Source: Telmatactis stephensoni (Eukaryota > Cnidaria > Anthozoa > Actiniaria > Isophelliidae). Taken from it: DNA of 64,000 nucleotides. Under the pieces are notes generated by a model. It made no database searches. It worked only from the letters and a program-made list of their open reading frames with translations, and was not told the DNA's origin. This document shows positions 1-12,600 of this stretch, in pieces. Numbering within the stretch: the stretch's first letter is position 1; the number at the start of each line of letters is the position of its first letter. The translations under genes and the position numbers were made by a program. The stretch is taken from contig JALIZF010001939.1 of the NCBI GenBank assembly GCA_029948255.1, positions 620,001 to 684,000 of the forward strand, read 5' to 3'.

Positions 1-3000
1 AGGTTTGAAATTTTTTGTCGATCAACTGTCAGTACAGTCCGGTCGATATATCGAAGATCTAAATCTTTTTTACTGGTAGGAGCCAGCTACAACAGTCCTC
101 GTCAGGCACTTCAAGCAGAGATTTTGAAAAGTCAACAACTACTCCAACAAGTCCAGGTATTTAACTTATCGTACATCTGTTAAACTATAGACCAGTTGCG
201 AATGTTTATAAACATTATGGTCCCCTGAGAATTTAATTTTTTCACGCCTTTTGCCTACAGTCAGAGATGCGCAATCATCACGCAGAGAAACGATTTTAAG
301 CACTCACATTTTCGTATATAATGAAAGTTTGACCTCCCATGTGAAATAAAGAAGAGAAATCAAGCTATTCAAATGAAAATTTTCCCGGAGTAATTAATCG
401 ATGAAAACCGATGATCGATTAGCTAATCGATAAATCGATATTAATCGATAAAATTAGCTAATTAATATCGATTAATATCGGTAATCGATGATTAATCGAT
501 AGTCACACGGTGAAATATCTTAATTAGTATCGATTAACATCGATTATATCGATTTTCATCGATTATCATCGATTACTGTTTACTTTCACAGGAAATCGTC
601 GATAAAAGGTCACAAATTCGCTGGACATCGATTAATCATCGATTTCCAATATTAATCGATTAATTATCATCGATTATCATCGATTAATATCGATTTTCAT
701 CGATTATCGGTTTTATCGATTAATTACTCCGGGAAATTTTGCAAAATACTCTTCAAAAGTCGTGCAGTGTGCCTACAAGGATGCGCTCGCAATCTTGTTT
801 GATGACATAGCACAGCAACACGTCTATAGACACCTTTGTTAACTATACATGGCTTTGACAGGTCTTTAATAGCAGTTCGCTGATTACAGGTCACTGGAAT
901 TGTAGGTGATAAACTCCCTGAGTTAGACCTTCAGTGTGTTGGGGTTCCTGTGCTCTTACTGCTAAATAATCAATAATGCATGTAGCCATTGTCAAATAAA
1001 AAACTCATGAAAATTCAGTTTGCTTTTCCATTGGAATTGAGTTCAAATGAAGGACAGGCTGATTTTGTTATATATTTTTGTATAAACATCACAGCTGATA
1101 AAGTCTACTAGACAAAAAAAGTATGTGTAGGAAAGAAAAGTGTTGAGGTATTATCGTCAAGGTGACCAGTAAACAATGATCAGCAACCAGCAACTAGTGA
1201 CTAGCAACCAACAATCCGGGACCAGCAACTGTCAATCTAGGACCAACATTGTTGACTTCCTATCACTGGGCTCAGATGTTACACTTTAAGCATAAAATTT
1301 TGTTGATTGTAGGAGGAAAGACAACTACTAAGAACAAGACACAAACATGATCAACAAGAATCTTTTAGACAAGCTAGTGAAAGACATGATAAGGATAGGA
1401 ATGATGTCAGTACAGGTAGAATATTCAAAAAATATTAAAATAAAGGTACCTATAGCAATACTTGATGTTTACCAGCAAACAGATATTGTAATCAGGAGTG
1501 GTGGGGGGGGGGGGGGGGGGAAGGCGGGCGTCTTGGCACAGTTCATGAAAAATTAAAAAGAGGTCTTCATGGCTTCACGAAAAATAATTTTTGTCTTGAT
1601 TGACTTTCATGTGTCACGGCCATGGCTTACGCATGAATCACGGCTTATCAGTTTTCTCTGATCATGGCCGGTTCATGAAGAATTAAAAAGGACCTTCATA
1701 GCTTCACGAAAAAACCCTTACTGCTCTGTGTAATGCTAATGTGCCAAGAATTTTCACAATAACTTTTCACAAGTTGCTTTGAAAAAAGAGCCAGTAGTTC
1801 TCTGGTTGGCACATGAATAGTAAAGGCTTGCATCAAAATCATGAGGTATTGACATAATATAGGAAATCCAGTGAAAATAATTATAATTGTTGTTGTGGTT
1901 GTGAAATAATAAATAAATGATGATGATGATGATGATGATGATGATTGTTCACATTATTATTATTATATTTATTTGTAACAGGAGTCAGATTGTTTTTGGA
2001 CAGTCAGATTGTTTTTGGAAAGTGATTATTAATCGAAATGTCCGTATTTTTCGATTAGTTTGACGTGCCAAATTCGTTTATTAATCGAAAAATGCGTATA
2101 TGAAGATTCTGCTTTTTACGCTTACGAAAGCAGAATCTTCATAAAACTTTTTAAAATTAAAATTAAAATTCTTTGTTCTGCAAAATGTATTATGAATATT
2201 TTTACTTTTTTTGACGTTCTCAAAAATTTCTAATCACTTTGTTTTCTGGTTGGTTGCTGTGGTTGTCTTCAGAAGTTTTCCTGGACTTGGAAAGCCAAAT
2301 TGAAGTCAGCTCATTTTTTTTGTTTACATATAATGACAGCCAATCATCAAGCGAGAAACGTTTTCTGTTTCTCCGCCCGCTTTTCTCCGCCCTCATTTGC
2401 ATATTGATCAAGTACGATTCAAATGAATGCAATTTTGTTTATCAGTGTCAGTAGTTTTATAATTCACAAATCAAAATTTATAAATTAATAATGGTAATAG
2501 AACTGAGTGGAGTGCAATTTGGGCTGAAATCACAAGAGTGATTACAAAATTGCACGACCGCGTAGCGGGAGTGCAATTTGTTAATCACGTGTGTGATTTC
2601 AGCCCAAAATTGCACGACACGAAGTTCTATTACCTATTAATCATATTCATTTTGAAATCACAATAAAGATTCAAACTCTTTTATCAGGCTGCAGTTCCAA
2701 AATGACAAAATGACAAAATGATGCTATTAATGATTCAAAATAGTGCGATTAATGCTTAAATCGCACACTTTTTAACCAATCAGATTGCAGAATTTGTGAG
2801 TGATTTTAAAATGGATATGATTACACAAGTTAAATTACACAAGTTTATAATAATCTGGAGTTTTTTTCGCGTGAATTCACTTTCAAAAACAAACAAATAT
2901 ATTTTTCCGTTTTTACGTTCTAGAAAATTTTCATTCACTTGGTTTGTATGTCTTCTCTTGACTTGGAAAGCCAATTTGAAGTCGACTCATTTTTTGACCA

Positions 3001-6000
3001 ATCATCGTTTGTTTACATATAATGACAGCCAATCATCAAGCGAAAACGTTTTCTGTTTCTCCGCCCTAATTTGCATATTGATCAAGTACGCTTCAAAAAT
3101 GCATTTTTGTTTATTTTATAATTCACAAATCAAAACTTATAAATTACACAAGTTAAATTACACAAGTTTATAATAATCCGGAGTTTTTTTTCGTGTGAAT
3201 TCACTTTCAAAACAAACAAATATATTTTTTCCTCTTTTACGTTCTAGAAAATTTTCATTCACTTTTTCTTTGACTTCCAGGTTCTCTTGACTTGGAAAGC
3301 CAGTTTGAAGTCGACTCATTTTTTGACCAATCATCGTTTGTTTACATATAATGACAGCCAATCATCAAGCGAAAACGTTTTCTGTTTCTCCGCCCGCTTT
3401 TCTCCGCCCTCATTTGCATATGCACTCTCTAAACTAAAGCAAAACATTTTCATTTTTGTCTCTAAACTTATGAGTTAAAAATTCAGGATTTTGTACATTC
3501 ACGCGAACAAAAGTCCGTAAAATTACAAACTTGTGTAATTTATAACTTTTGATTTGTGAAGCAACCAACACTGATAAACAAAAATGCATTTTTGAATCGT
3601 ACTTGATCAATATGCAAATGAGGGCGGAGAAACAGAAAGTAATTCTCGCATGGTGATTGGCTGTCTCTACTTAAACAAACGACGATGATTGGTCAAAAAA
3701 TGAGTCAACTTCAAATTGGCTTTCCAAGTCAAGAGAACCTGGAAGTCAGACAAAGTGAATGAAAATTTTCTAGAACGTAAAATAGGAAAAAAAAATATTT
3801 GTTTGTTTTTGAAAGTGAATTCACGCAAAAAAAAATTCCGGATTATTATAAACTTGTGTAATTTAACTTGTGTAGTTTATAACTTTTGATTTAAAACTAC
3901 TGACACTGATAAACAAAATTGCATTTTTGAATCGTACTTTATCAATATGCAAATGAGGGCGGAGAAAAGCGGGCGGAGAAACAGAAAACGTTTCTCGCTT
4001 GATGATTGGCTGTCATTATATGTAAACAAAAAAATGAGCTGACTTCAAATTGGCTTTCCAAGACAACCACAGCAACTAACCAGAAAACAAAGTGATTAGA
4101 AATTTTTGAGAACTTCAAAAAAGTAAAAGTCTTCACAATACATTTAGACAAGGCGCATTTTCGAAAAATCAGATACCTGGAAGCATTTTGGGGTAGAGGC
4201 TGGTAACATGACTATTCTAAACCGATTTTTCATGCTGAATCCGAATATGACTGTTACCAAGACGTATTCTGCAATATTATACGTGTAAATGACGTATTTT
4301 GTGAATTGCTACAGTTATTTCATACTAACGGCATTTTCATGTAATTCCAAAAGTTCCCAAACTTAAAAACAATTGCCATAGCTGGAAAGAGCACATCAAA
4401 ATCAGTAAAACTGTGAAGTTTGAAGGATATCAGTTTTAAAATCAAGGAGATACGAATTTTCAAAAAACGAAATTTTGTATGAAAACACTTACAGTTATGC
4501 AAGAGATACCAACAAATTTCGTTTTTTGAAAATTCGTATCTCCTTGATTTTAAAACTGATATCCTTCAAACTTCACAGTTTTACTGATTTTGATATGCTC
4601 TTTCCAGCCATGGTAATTTTTTTTAAGTTTGGGAACTTTTGGAATTACATGAAAAAGCCGTTGGTATGAAATGACTGTAGCAATTCACAAAATACGTCAT
4701 TTACATGTATAAGATTGCAGAATACGTCTTGGTAACAGTCATATTCGGATTCAGCATGGAAAATTAGTTTAGAATAGTTATGTTACCATAGAAAAATAAT
4801 AGAAAAATATACAAATAGATAAATAAACAAATAAATAAATAGAATAAATAGGATAAAATGAACAATAGAATGAATGAATAATTAAATAAAAAAATTGTTA
4901 AATCTGCCATTTTTTGGAGGAGCAGAGGGGTGTGTACATGATCATTGTGAACTGAGCCTCTTGACCTAAAATAACCAGCAAATAAATTCATTTAAAATTA
5001 ATTTTACATAATTATTGACTTTTTTACAGAGATACTCACAGCAATTTTAGCTCAAAGTGTCCAGCTGCAACAAATGATGGTCAAACAAATGCAAGCTACT
5101 CCAACACAAAATGTTGAAGTAGTTCAAAGTACTCCCAGGTACATTAATTTTACACAAGAACTATTGCAGCAGCAGTAAATAAATGCTTCTGCATGCAAAG
5201 TAGAATTTTAAACTCCATCTAATTAATGCTAATGCAATCCTGTGACAGTCATGACATTTCTACTGCACAGATTATAAAATGTGTTACAGTGCAAAGCTCA
5301 AAACTCTGAACAGTATTAATATATTTGTATACTTTTTGTCTTGCCATCCTCCAATTAGTGCTTAATAGATAAGAGATAAGATAAGAGAATCTTTTGATGC
5401 TGATTGGATGATTGCTCAGTTGAAAGTATGCAAATACAGTATAACTGGTCATACTTTTGGGCTTTGCACTGTAGAATCTGGGTGTGGTCCATGTGAAATT
5501 TATCCTGTGATCAGGCACTGCATAGGATCAGGAAAAACTACTGCTCACATCGTGGGTAAAAATGACACTCCTGTAACTATACTAGTCTCCCTTGCAGCTG
5601 TGTTGAGCCTCATCACGCAACGCTCCCTCGTCATGAGGGAGCATTGCATGGTGAGGCTAAATATGACGAGGGAGTATTGCGTGACGAGGCTGAATGCGGC
5701 TGCGAGGGAGACTAGTAACTATACATACCTGTGAAACAATAGAAAAATACATCGTCTGTTGTTGATTCTTTTCTGATGTCATTTTTGTTTCCTTTTTCCT
5801 TCCCATCTGCCATCATATTTTTCCCTTTCATTTTTCTCATGAGTGTGTTACAATAAGCTTGCTCTGGTAATTTTATAAATTGTCACTAATAATCATTGGT
5901 TTTAGGTCTATGGAAGTTGAACAAGTAAGTTACAGAGAAATGACACCATTTACATCATTACCACAGAACAAACAAACAACTAAAGGTGAGATATTAGTAG

Positions 6001-9000
6001 TAATAGACTTCTTTAGCTTTGGTGTTTGTTTTCCCATTTCAGACCATGTGATGCCACTCTTGGGAGTTGATTCTTTCATATAGAAATATTTAAACAAATA
6101 TTTTAGCAATTCTCAAGGGCATGTCACATGGTTGCATGATTTGATTTAACTGAACATCCTTTCTTGTTGTTTCCTTTCAGTAGTATCTTTTTCCCTATCA
6201 AGAAAAAAAGGAAGGAAGGAAGGAAGGGAGGGAGGGAGGGAGGGAGGGAGGGAAGGAAGGAAGGAAGGGAAGGAGGAAGGGAGGCAGGGAGGAAGGAAGG
6301 AAGGGAGGAAGGGAGGAAGGGTGAATGGATTGGAAATAGGTTAAGGGAGGCCTTGCTACCTTCCTATTTCCAATCCTTTCTCCTTTCTTCCTTCTTTCCT
6401 TCCTTCCATTATTCCCCATCTTGCATTTCAAATTATTTATCCTTATTCCTTACATTTCCTTCAATTTTTGAATTTGTTAATTATAATTCAACTTGTTATA
6501 TCTGATATTAATCCTATAATCACTGATGTTTTATATAATTTTAAGTCCTTCCACCAAAGCCACTTCCACTTCGTAAAGCAAGTTCAGTAAGGGTATGTAT
6601 ATGTTGCACATCATGTAGTTTTATAGGGCTTAAAAGTTACAGTATCAAGTGTATGCCATTAACCCAAAGCTAAAAACCAACAGTTAGCTTAATTCTAAAG
6701 AACTTTATTTCATCTTTTTGACAGGCTCCCAGAGTAGTAGCTACTCCAGTTCGCTCAACAGAACTCCTACGTGAACCAAGACCAAAGACTAAAACACCTC
6801 CAGCCATAGGATTTCTAAATAAACCATTGGATCATGACCCAGTTGATGACCCTTATCCTTTTCCAGGAACAACAAAGATAAGAAAGTTACGGCATGTTTT
6901 CCTTGCAACATGGTTTTGTTTTATTCTTATATCTGCTTTGAAAAGGAGAGTTAAAAGAAGATTGGAAGCCATTGAAAGACTTGATGAGGCTATAAATGCC
7001 AGTATTATTGAACTACATGAGCGGTACTACCTCAACCAAGACAACCCAATATGGACTGCACTTTACGATATAATTAAAGACGGATGTATTAATGCAAAAG
7101 TGAATTCACCGGGACTATTTCATAAACTTTCTCCAGATGATCAGGCATCATTAACAGAGTTGTCATCCATTGTAGAGACAATTGTTTATAATATTACAGT
7201 GATAAAACCAGCAAGTAGTTTGCTTTCTGCTTCAAGAGATGGTGTTCTGTGGTATATGCTACAACCTAGTGTGTATCTACCACCAACATATTTGTGGGAA
7301 GTTGAAAAGGTATATGTAAAAACAATGATTGCAAATGTTTAGTCATAGTGTTGCTAATGAGTGGGGAGGTGACATACATTGGCAACCCAATACTTTTCAT
7401 TGAATGGCTCTCAATAAATTATTGAGAGCCATTATTATTATTATTTTGAGTGTGTGAGGTAAAATGTTGGGTTGGGATTTGCAATTATTGCAAATCCCAA
7501 CATTTTACATCACACGGTCAAAATGATATGGACTCAGAAGGCATAGCCAAGTGGGTCCATAACTATTTTCAACCATGTGTTACATAAAATGTTGGTCAAC
7601 GAGAGTACCAACCACAGAATGGCATAGTAAATTTCTTTTTACCACAAAATTTATTTGAAAAGTATGGCTTTGAGCACGAGCACACATGCAAATCAAAATG
7701 ATATCCAAAATGGTTGGTATGAACTCTTATATTTTACCATAATTCTTGACCAATCAGAAAACAAGAAACTGATTGTGGTAAATATATAACTGATCCATGC
7801 CTGCTAAAGGTTCACAATCTCAATCTTTCAGAATAAGCTGCAGTTAACAGAGAATGGTGCCATTTCCCAGCAAGATAAATTAACTGGTATTTTGTTAGTC
7901 ATCAGTCTTTTTATATCCAGAGGACTGGTTTTGTCAATTTTATTAAAACCACTAGAATCAGGGTTATCACCTCAAGTACCAAGCGCTGTAGCACAAAGCA
8001 ACTTGAAGGTAAACTTGCTTTTTTCCCAAATCATTTTACTGCAAAAATGCTTGTATTGTAACCAACGACGAATTCAAACATTTGATTTTGGGTTTTTCTG
8101 ATCTGCCAATCATGTAAAGGGGGTGGAGTTTATACAAATGTCCTCAAGAGACTTCAGGGCTGATGACAAAATAATGTGGAGCAAGGTCAGACTGAGGGCA
8201 TTAAGCTCTGCCCCCTTCACGATTGGCAGATCAGAAAAACCCGAAATCCAACTGAAAGTTCAAAGTTGCCAGTCATGTGCACAATACAAGCCTTTTTACA
8301 GTAATCTTCCCTTCAATTTTCCCTATTATCTTTATTTAAACCTAAACATTTTTAATGTCAAATAATTAAGGAAAAAAATTATTTTGTTCAGGTTCTAGCA
8401 TCAATTTTAATCAAAATTGTTAGAGAAGTCTCTGTCCCTCCAAAATCAAAAGCAATGGTAAGTGTCATTCATAGAATATTTTTTCATTTAGCAGGACCAG
8501 GGATCAAGTGCTAATGGCCAGTTCTTTCACTGATTATATTCTTCTCTTACCTTCTAGCCCATTGCATCTGAAATCACCTCATATTTGTACAGTGATGAAG
8601 AAATGAAGTTCATTTTCAAGAAACTTGATGGTACTTTGATTTGGAGCAAGGTAATGGAAAAAGAAATAGAAAACGTGTGTGTGCTGATTTAGAGCACGCA
8701 GGGATTGACCAGTGAGCATGAGAGAAGTGTTAAGAGAAGCAAGAATGAGGTGAACATCTAGAGTGTTCTGTTTAATTATTGCCAAGTGCTCTATTATTAG
8801 TTTTCTATTTTTAGTTCTCTATTTCCTCTGTGTTCAAAATTTGAAAAGTGCATGAAAGCATACATGCTGTGTGCACATTTAGAGTTCACAGTATATGCAT
8901 CCTTCACTCAATGAGAGTGCACATTATATGATGGTAATTTATAAAGTGTATATATTATATATTTCAATGTTTTCCAACCAATTTTAATTAATATTATTAC

Positions 9001-9075
9001 CATTTACAAATTCTTTTTCAGGCAAACCTAAGAGAATGGGCCAATGGGTTTGTAGACATGATCAACAATAGCTAA
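1..9075 (+). CDS. C-terminal part of an unidentified conserved protein (11 exons)
   Basis: Exons read as <1-156, 1313-1415, 5030-5138, 5906-5985, 6546-6592, 6725-7309, 7832-7886, 7923-8008, 8392-8457, 8558-8650 and 9022-9075. All junctions are GT-AG and phase-consistent, giving 477 residues and a TAA stop. The N-terminal portion is Gln/Lys/Glu-rich and probably coiled coil (exons 1-3). A Pro/Arg-rich linker follows, then a folded region in the 585-bp exon that starts near a DPVDDPYPFPGTTK motif, followed by a hydrophobic HVFLATWFCFILISAL stretch and a helical basic segment. The hydrophobic stretch could be a buried helix or a membrane segment. The protein ends in helical exons with ...REWANGFVDMINNS. 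The 5' part lies outside the window. I do not recognise the family; the domain layout is compatible with a centrosomal or ciliary scaffold, but that is a guess. The exon structure is much surer than any function. Confidence 0.75.
385..738. mobile_element. Foldback element packed with ATCGAT motifs
   Basis: Terminal inverted repeats CCCGGAGTAATTAATCGAT (left) and ATCGATTAATTACTCCGGG (right) bound a 350-base stretch with many ATCGAT/ATCGATTA units in both orientations. Confidence 0.8.
1501..1520 (+). repeat. Poly-G run
   Basis: About 18 uninterrupted G. It distorts a false ORF at 1347-1556. Confidence 0.9.
1541..1715 (+). repeat. Direct repeat with TTCATGAA/CTTCACGAA units
   Basis: GTTCATGAAaAATTAAAAAG followed by CTTCATgGCTTCACGAAAAA occurs at 1541-1585 and again at 1672-1715. 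Similar CACGAA-rich text recurs near 44490-44560 and 56080-56220. Confidence 0.55.
1918..1944 (+). repeat. (GAT)n microsatellite
   Basis: Uninterrupted ATG/GAT trinucleotides, followed by a short TTA run. Confidence 0.9.
2099..2143. other. Perfect 16-bp stem-loop
   Basis: ATGAAGATTCTGCTTT and its exact reverse complement AAAGCAGAATCTTCAT are separated by about 12 bases. It is isolated from the larger foldback nearby. Confidence 0.75.
2182..4145. mobile_element. Two-kilobase foldback complex
   Basis: The left arm (from about 2187) and right arm (to 4140) are inverted copies. For example CTAATCACTTTGTTTTCTGG near 2231 is matched by CCAGAAAACAAAGTGATTAG near 4080, and CAAATGAGGGCGGAGAAA by its complement. 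Internal sub-repeats (AAATTACACAAGTTTATAAT, and the TTGACCAATCATCGTTTG / GACAGCCAATCATCAAGCG blocks) occur three or four times. Confidence 0.8.
2489..2634. mobile_element. Hairpin MITE inside the foldback left arm
   Basis: GGTAATAGAACT...GAGTGCAATTTGGGCTGAAATCAC is mirrored by GTGATTTCAGCCCAAAATTGCAC...AGTTCTATTACC. The inner loop carries GACCGCGTAGCGGGAG. Confidence 0.8.
4146..4792. mobile_element. Foldback element, AGACAAGGCGC family, copy 1
   Basis: The left end AGACAAGGCGCATTTTCG is followed by GGTAGAGGCTGGTAACAT. The centre near 4485-4500 is a palindrome (AAAATTCGTATCTCCTTGAT and complement). The right end stops at TATGTTACCATAG without the terminal GGCGCCTTGTCT, so it is truncated or interrupted. 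It abuts the 2182-4145 complex. Confidence 0.85.
5255..5480. repeat. Imperfect inverted repeat
   Basis: TACAGTGCAAAGCTCAAAAC on the left and TTTGGGCTTTGCACTGTAGA on the right flank about 150 bases. It lies in an intron of the first gene. Confidence 0.5.
5581..5716. mobile_element. Hairpin MITE with ACTAGTCTCCC ends
   Basis: ACTAGTCTCCCTTGCAGC and GCTGCGAGGGAGACTAGT are inverted ends. The loop contains CTCGTCATGAGGGAGCATTGC. Confidence 0.75.
6205..6330 (+). repeat. GGAAG/GGGAG simple repeat
   Basis: Purine-only tract of GGAAG and GGGAG units, flanked by the inverted pair GGATTGGAAATAGG / CCTATTTCCAATCC (6328-6378). Confidence 0.95.
7438..7520. repeat. Hairpin GTAAAATGTTGGGTTGGGAT
   Basis: A near-perfect inverted repeat around GGGATTTGCAATTATTGCAA. 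The arms contain TGTTGG and its complement, plus GTGTGA / TCACAC outer ends. Confidence 0.65.
8036..8304. mobile_element. MITE, ACTGCAAAAATGCTTGTAT family, copy 1
   Basis: Ends TTACTGCAAAAATGCTTGTA and TACAAGCCTTTTTACAGTAA are inverted, with inner arms CTGATCTGCCAATCATG and CACGATTGGCAGATCAG. The same body (AAGGGGGTGGA, GACCTCAAGGGACCTCAGGG) recurs at 22178-22385. Confidence 0.8.
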
Positions 9076-9116
9076 AATCCATGACATTATAAAATATTAT
9101 TCTAAAATTTATGTTT

Positions 9117-9122
9117 AATAAA
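9117..9122 (+). promoter_or_regulatory. Polyadenylation signal
   Basis: AATAAA about 40 bases after the TAA stop of the preceding plus-strand gene. It is the first canonical hexamer downstream and fits a short 3' UTR. Confidence 0.55.
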
Positions 9123-9469
9123 TTAGATGCTATATTTTACAAAGACTGCACTAACTAGTACAGGGAATGATTTATAAAATTGGATGTATAACAATACATT
9201 TTATAATATTACAAATAGTGGTTGCATTAATTCAGGGGTTAGCCATAAAAATGGCTTATTTATAAGTGATGATTTTGAAAATGGCCAAAATGGTATATTT
9301 ACTGGACTTCTCTAAGGTAAAATATCTCTGGACATCAACCCAAAGTCACTTAGGCCATTTTTATGGTAGTTTTTTTGGAAAAGACTATTATTATGACTGG
9401 CCTGATGCATTATTATTGTCTATTCTCCTCTATTTTCCTAGTAACAGTGGCTTTTACCTTTTTAAGTAT

Positions 9470-9650
9470 GAAGAAAGAAAAAGGAAAAAAATAATAAAAG
9501 AAAGCAAAGTAAGGAGGAAAGAAAGGAGAAGAGAAAAGAAAATGAAAGAAAGGGAAAATTGAAAAGAAGAAAGAAAAAGGAAAAGAGAGAAAGGTAGAAA
9601 AAAAGAAAATGGAAAAGGAAAGAAAGATAAAAAGAAAAATTAGAAAAGCA
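9470..9650 (+). repeat. A/G-rich tract
   Basis: Long purine run of GAAAAG/AAGGAA units between the convergent 3' ends of the first gene and the CULT gene. Confidence 0.8.
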
Positions 9651-9670
9651 AATCTAGTACACTTTTACTG

Positions 9671-12600
9671 CTATCCTCTGTAAGCCTTTGGTGTAATGAT
9701 CAGAGAATCTGCATCTACAAAAAAATATAGTTACATGACTGTATATTTATTAAATAAATTAAAGTATTCACAATCATACAAACTAAGCATCTAAAAACCC
9801 AGTAATCCACAAAGCAACCCACAGAAAATCAAGTTTTAATTTATGAATGGAAAGAATCATTCCACTCGGGTTATCAGTCTGTGTTCATCCTGATGTGATC
9901 TGAGTACAAAATACAAAATTACAACCTTTAATACATAAAGGATAAATTAAAAACTTACAATTTTCTTGGATGAGATTAGGGAATATGAGTCCAATGAAAG
10001 AATACTGTGTTTGCTCTTTGTTATCCTTGTTTTCTCCAGCATGTTTAGAACCCTTATCATCATGATCATGTGAATGGGTGGGATTTTCAAAACTCCTAGA
10101 AAAAATAATGAAAAATGCATGACCATTGACAGTTAGAACAGTTTCAATATGACTGGGAAAACAACAAGGTCACCACATGTACATGGCACAGTTATGGCAG
10201 GAATTTCAAATGTTTTTATAAACTTTATGGCACTGACACAGTCATGGTATGATGTCTTAAGTTTCCCACTCATACAAGAACTGCTCCATTGTTAGGAACT
10301 TATGATGGCCAGGACACACAAAATGCAACATTTTCTGCAACATTAGAAACGTAACCACCACCCAGTTGGCTTGGCTGAGTGTTGGTTTCTCGTGTGGAAG
10401 GTCGGGGATCGATTCCTGGCCGGACCAACATTCAGAGTCTTTAAATAACTGAGGAGAAGGTGCTGCCTTTGTAATTACATCATTCTGCAAATGGTTAGAC
10501 CTTCATGTCTTCTTGGATAAGGATGTTAAATACTAGGCCCCATCTCTCCAAAACTACTACACATTGCCCTTGCATTGGAGGGATGTTAAGAACCCACACC
10601 ACTATTCAGGGAGAGTGGGCCATGACGTTGCCAGTGTGTGTGTGGTCTGTCCTACAACACTACAGGGCCCACAGCAATTGGCTGTCAAAGCTGTTGTGGT
10701 GTCCCTGCCTTCATTGGAAGGAATAAGCTTGTGAATACAACACAGCACACACACCACCATGTGTCCACCCCTACAATTTTTAGCATCAAGTTTGCTTCTG
10801 CAACATGGCATGCATAACATTGCAGAGGTGGACAAACAGTGCAACTGTGTTGTGCGTAATGTTGCATGGTGTCCTGGCTATTGGCATTTTGTCAACAGAT
10901 TGTAAATGTATTATACTTTATTTATATAGCACTATACAATCAACTGTTCAGATTGCTTTGCAAGGCTTTATGCATGACTAAATATTACAAATAAACATAA
11001 CACAGATAGTTAACACTATAACCCAACTGGCAAGAGACAAACCAGTTGGCTATTTACATGTACAAGCATGGTGAAGGAGCTGAATTTGAACCATGCAGGG
11101 ACTACAAAATGAATTTAACCCTAGCTAGTGGACTCTAAGTCTATGCCACCAGATCAGATCATGAGACCAGCACTCCACCATGCATGCATGTTGCCCCCAA
11201 AGTACACATCAATATAAGTATATATATTACTGCAAGTACTCTCTTACCATCCTAAATGGGCTCCACACTGTGGACATGTTCCAACTCTCCAAGCAAACTC
11301 TGGAAACCATGAATGCTCCACATGTGCCTAGCAGGTTATTATTTCAAAATTAATGTAGCTGTATAATATCCTAATATATAAATTACATGGACACTATTAA
11401 GTGTACAGTGTATCAAGTACCTTGCCATGTAATTGGATGGAGGCAGTTTTTGCTGTTATCAGTTCAAAGAGATGACCTATTTTTAAATAAAAACCATTGA
11501 ATTTGAGCTATTATTGCCTCTTGATTTCTGGTATTATGAGCAAGGACATTAATTGCCCAGAGTGAGGTTGTTCAAAAGAAGAATAGGTCAAGCTAACCTG
11601 AGCATTAAATCCAAAGAAAACCATTGGTACTGAAACCAGGATTAGCGCTAACCCACTTTCGAACAACTTTCAAACCTCCCCCACTCTTCTCCTAACCTCC
11701 CCTACACAGGCTATGGTTTTGACAAAGATAACTGTCAGTAGTGTTATTCAAAACAAGGATTTATCTTATGTTACCATCTGGATTTTCAAAGAGTTGTATT
11801 AGGCAATATTTATCCCCAAGTATAGTATCATTTCTCTGTCGAAGAGCAAGTTTACTTCCAATGTTTTCCAGTTGGTTAGTTGATGTTACTTCATGGCCAC
11901 AGCGTCGGCAGAGTAATGATTCTTGAAGCAAAAGGAAATGATAAGACTGTTAATCAAACACATTTTAGTAGCTTAAGCTTGATTAAAAAGCAATTATGCA
12001 CATTGGTTATAATTTTCTGTTATCTCACCAGATACCTTATCAATCCCATATACTAGCTGATACCTTACCAACCACTTCCTGACACCTTACCAACCACTTG
12101 TTGACACCTTACCAACCACTTACTAACACCTTACCAACCACTTCCTGACACTTTACCAACCACTTCCTGACACCTTACCAACCACTTGTTGACACCTTAC
12201 CAATCACTTCCTGACACCTACCAACCACTTCCTGATACCTTACCAAACACTTGTTGACACCTTAACCAACCACTTCCTGACACCTTACCAACCACTTGTT
12301 GACAACTTACCAACCACTTCCTGACACCTACCAACCACTTCCTGACACCTTACCAACCACTTCCTGACACCTTACCAACCACTTGTTGACAGTCTTAACC
12401 AACCACTTACTGACACCTTATCAACCATTTCCTGATACCTTCTGTATTAATTAAGGTGTCAACATGTGGTTGGTAAGATGTCAGCAAGACAGTGGTTGGT
12501 GAGGTGTCAGCAATTGGTTTGTGGGGTATCAATCAACAAGTGGTTGGTGAGTTTTCAGTAAGTGGTTGGTAAGTTGCCATTAGGTGGTTGGTAAGGTGTC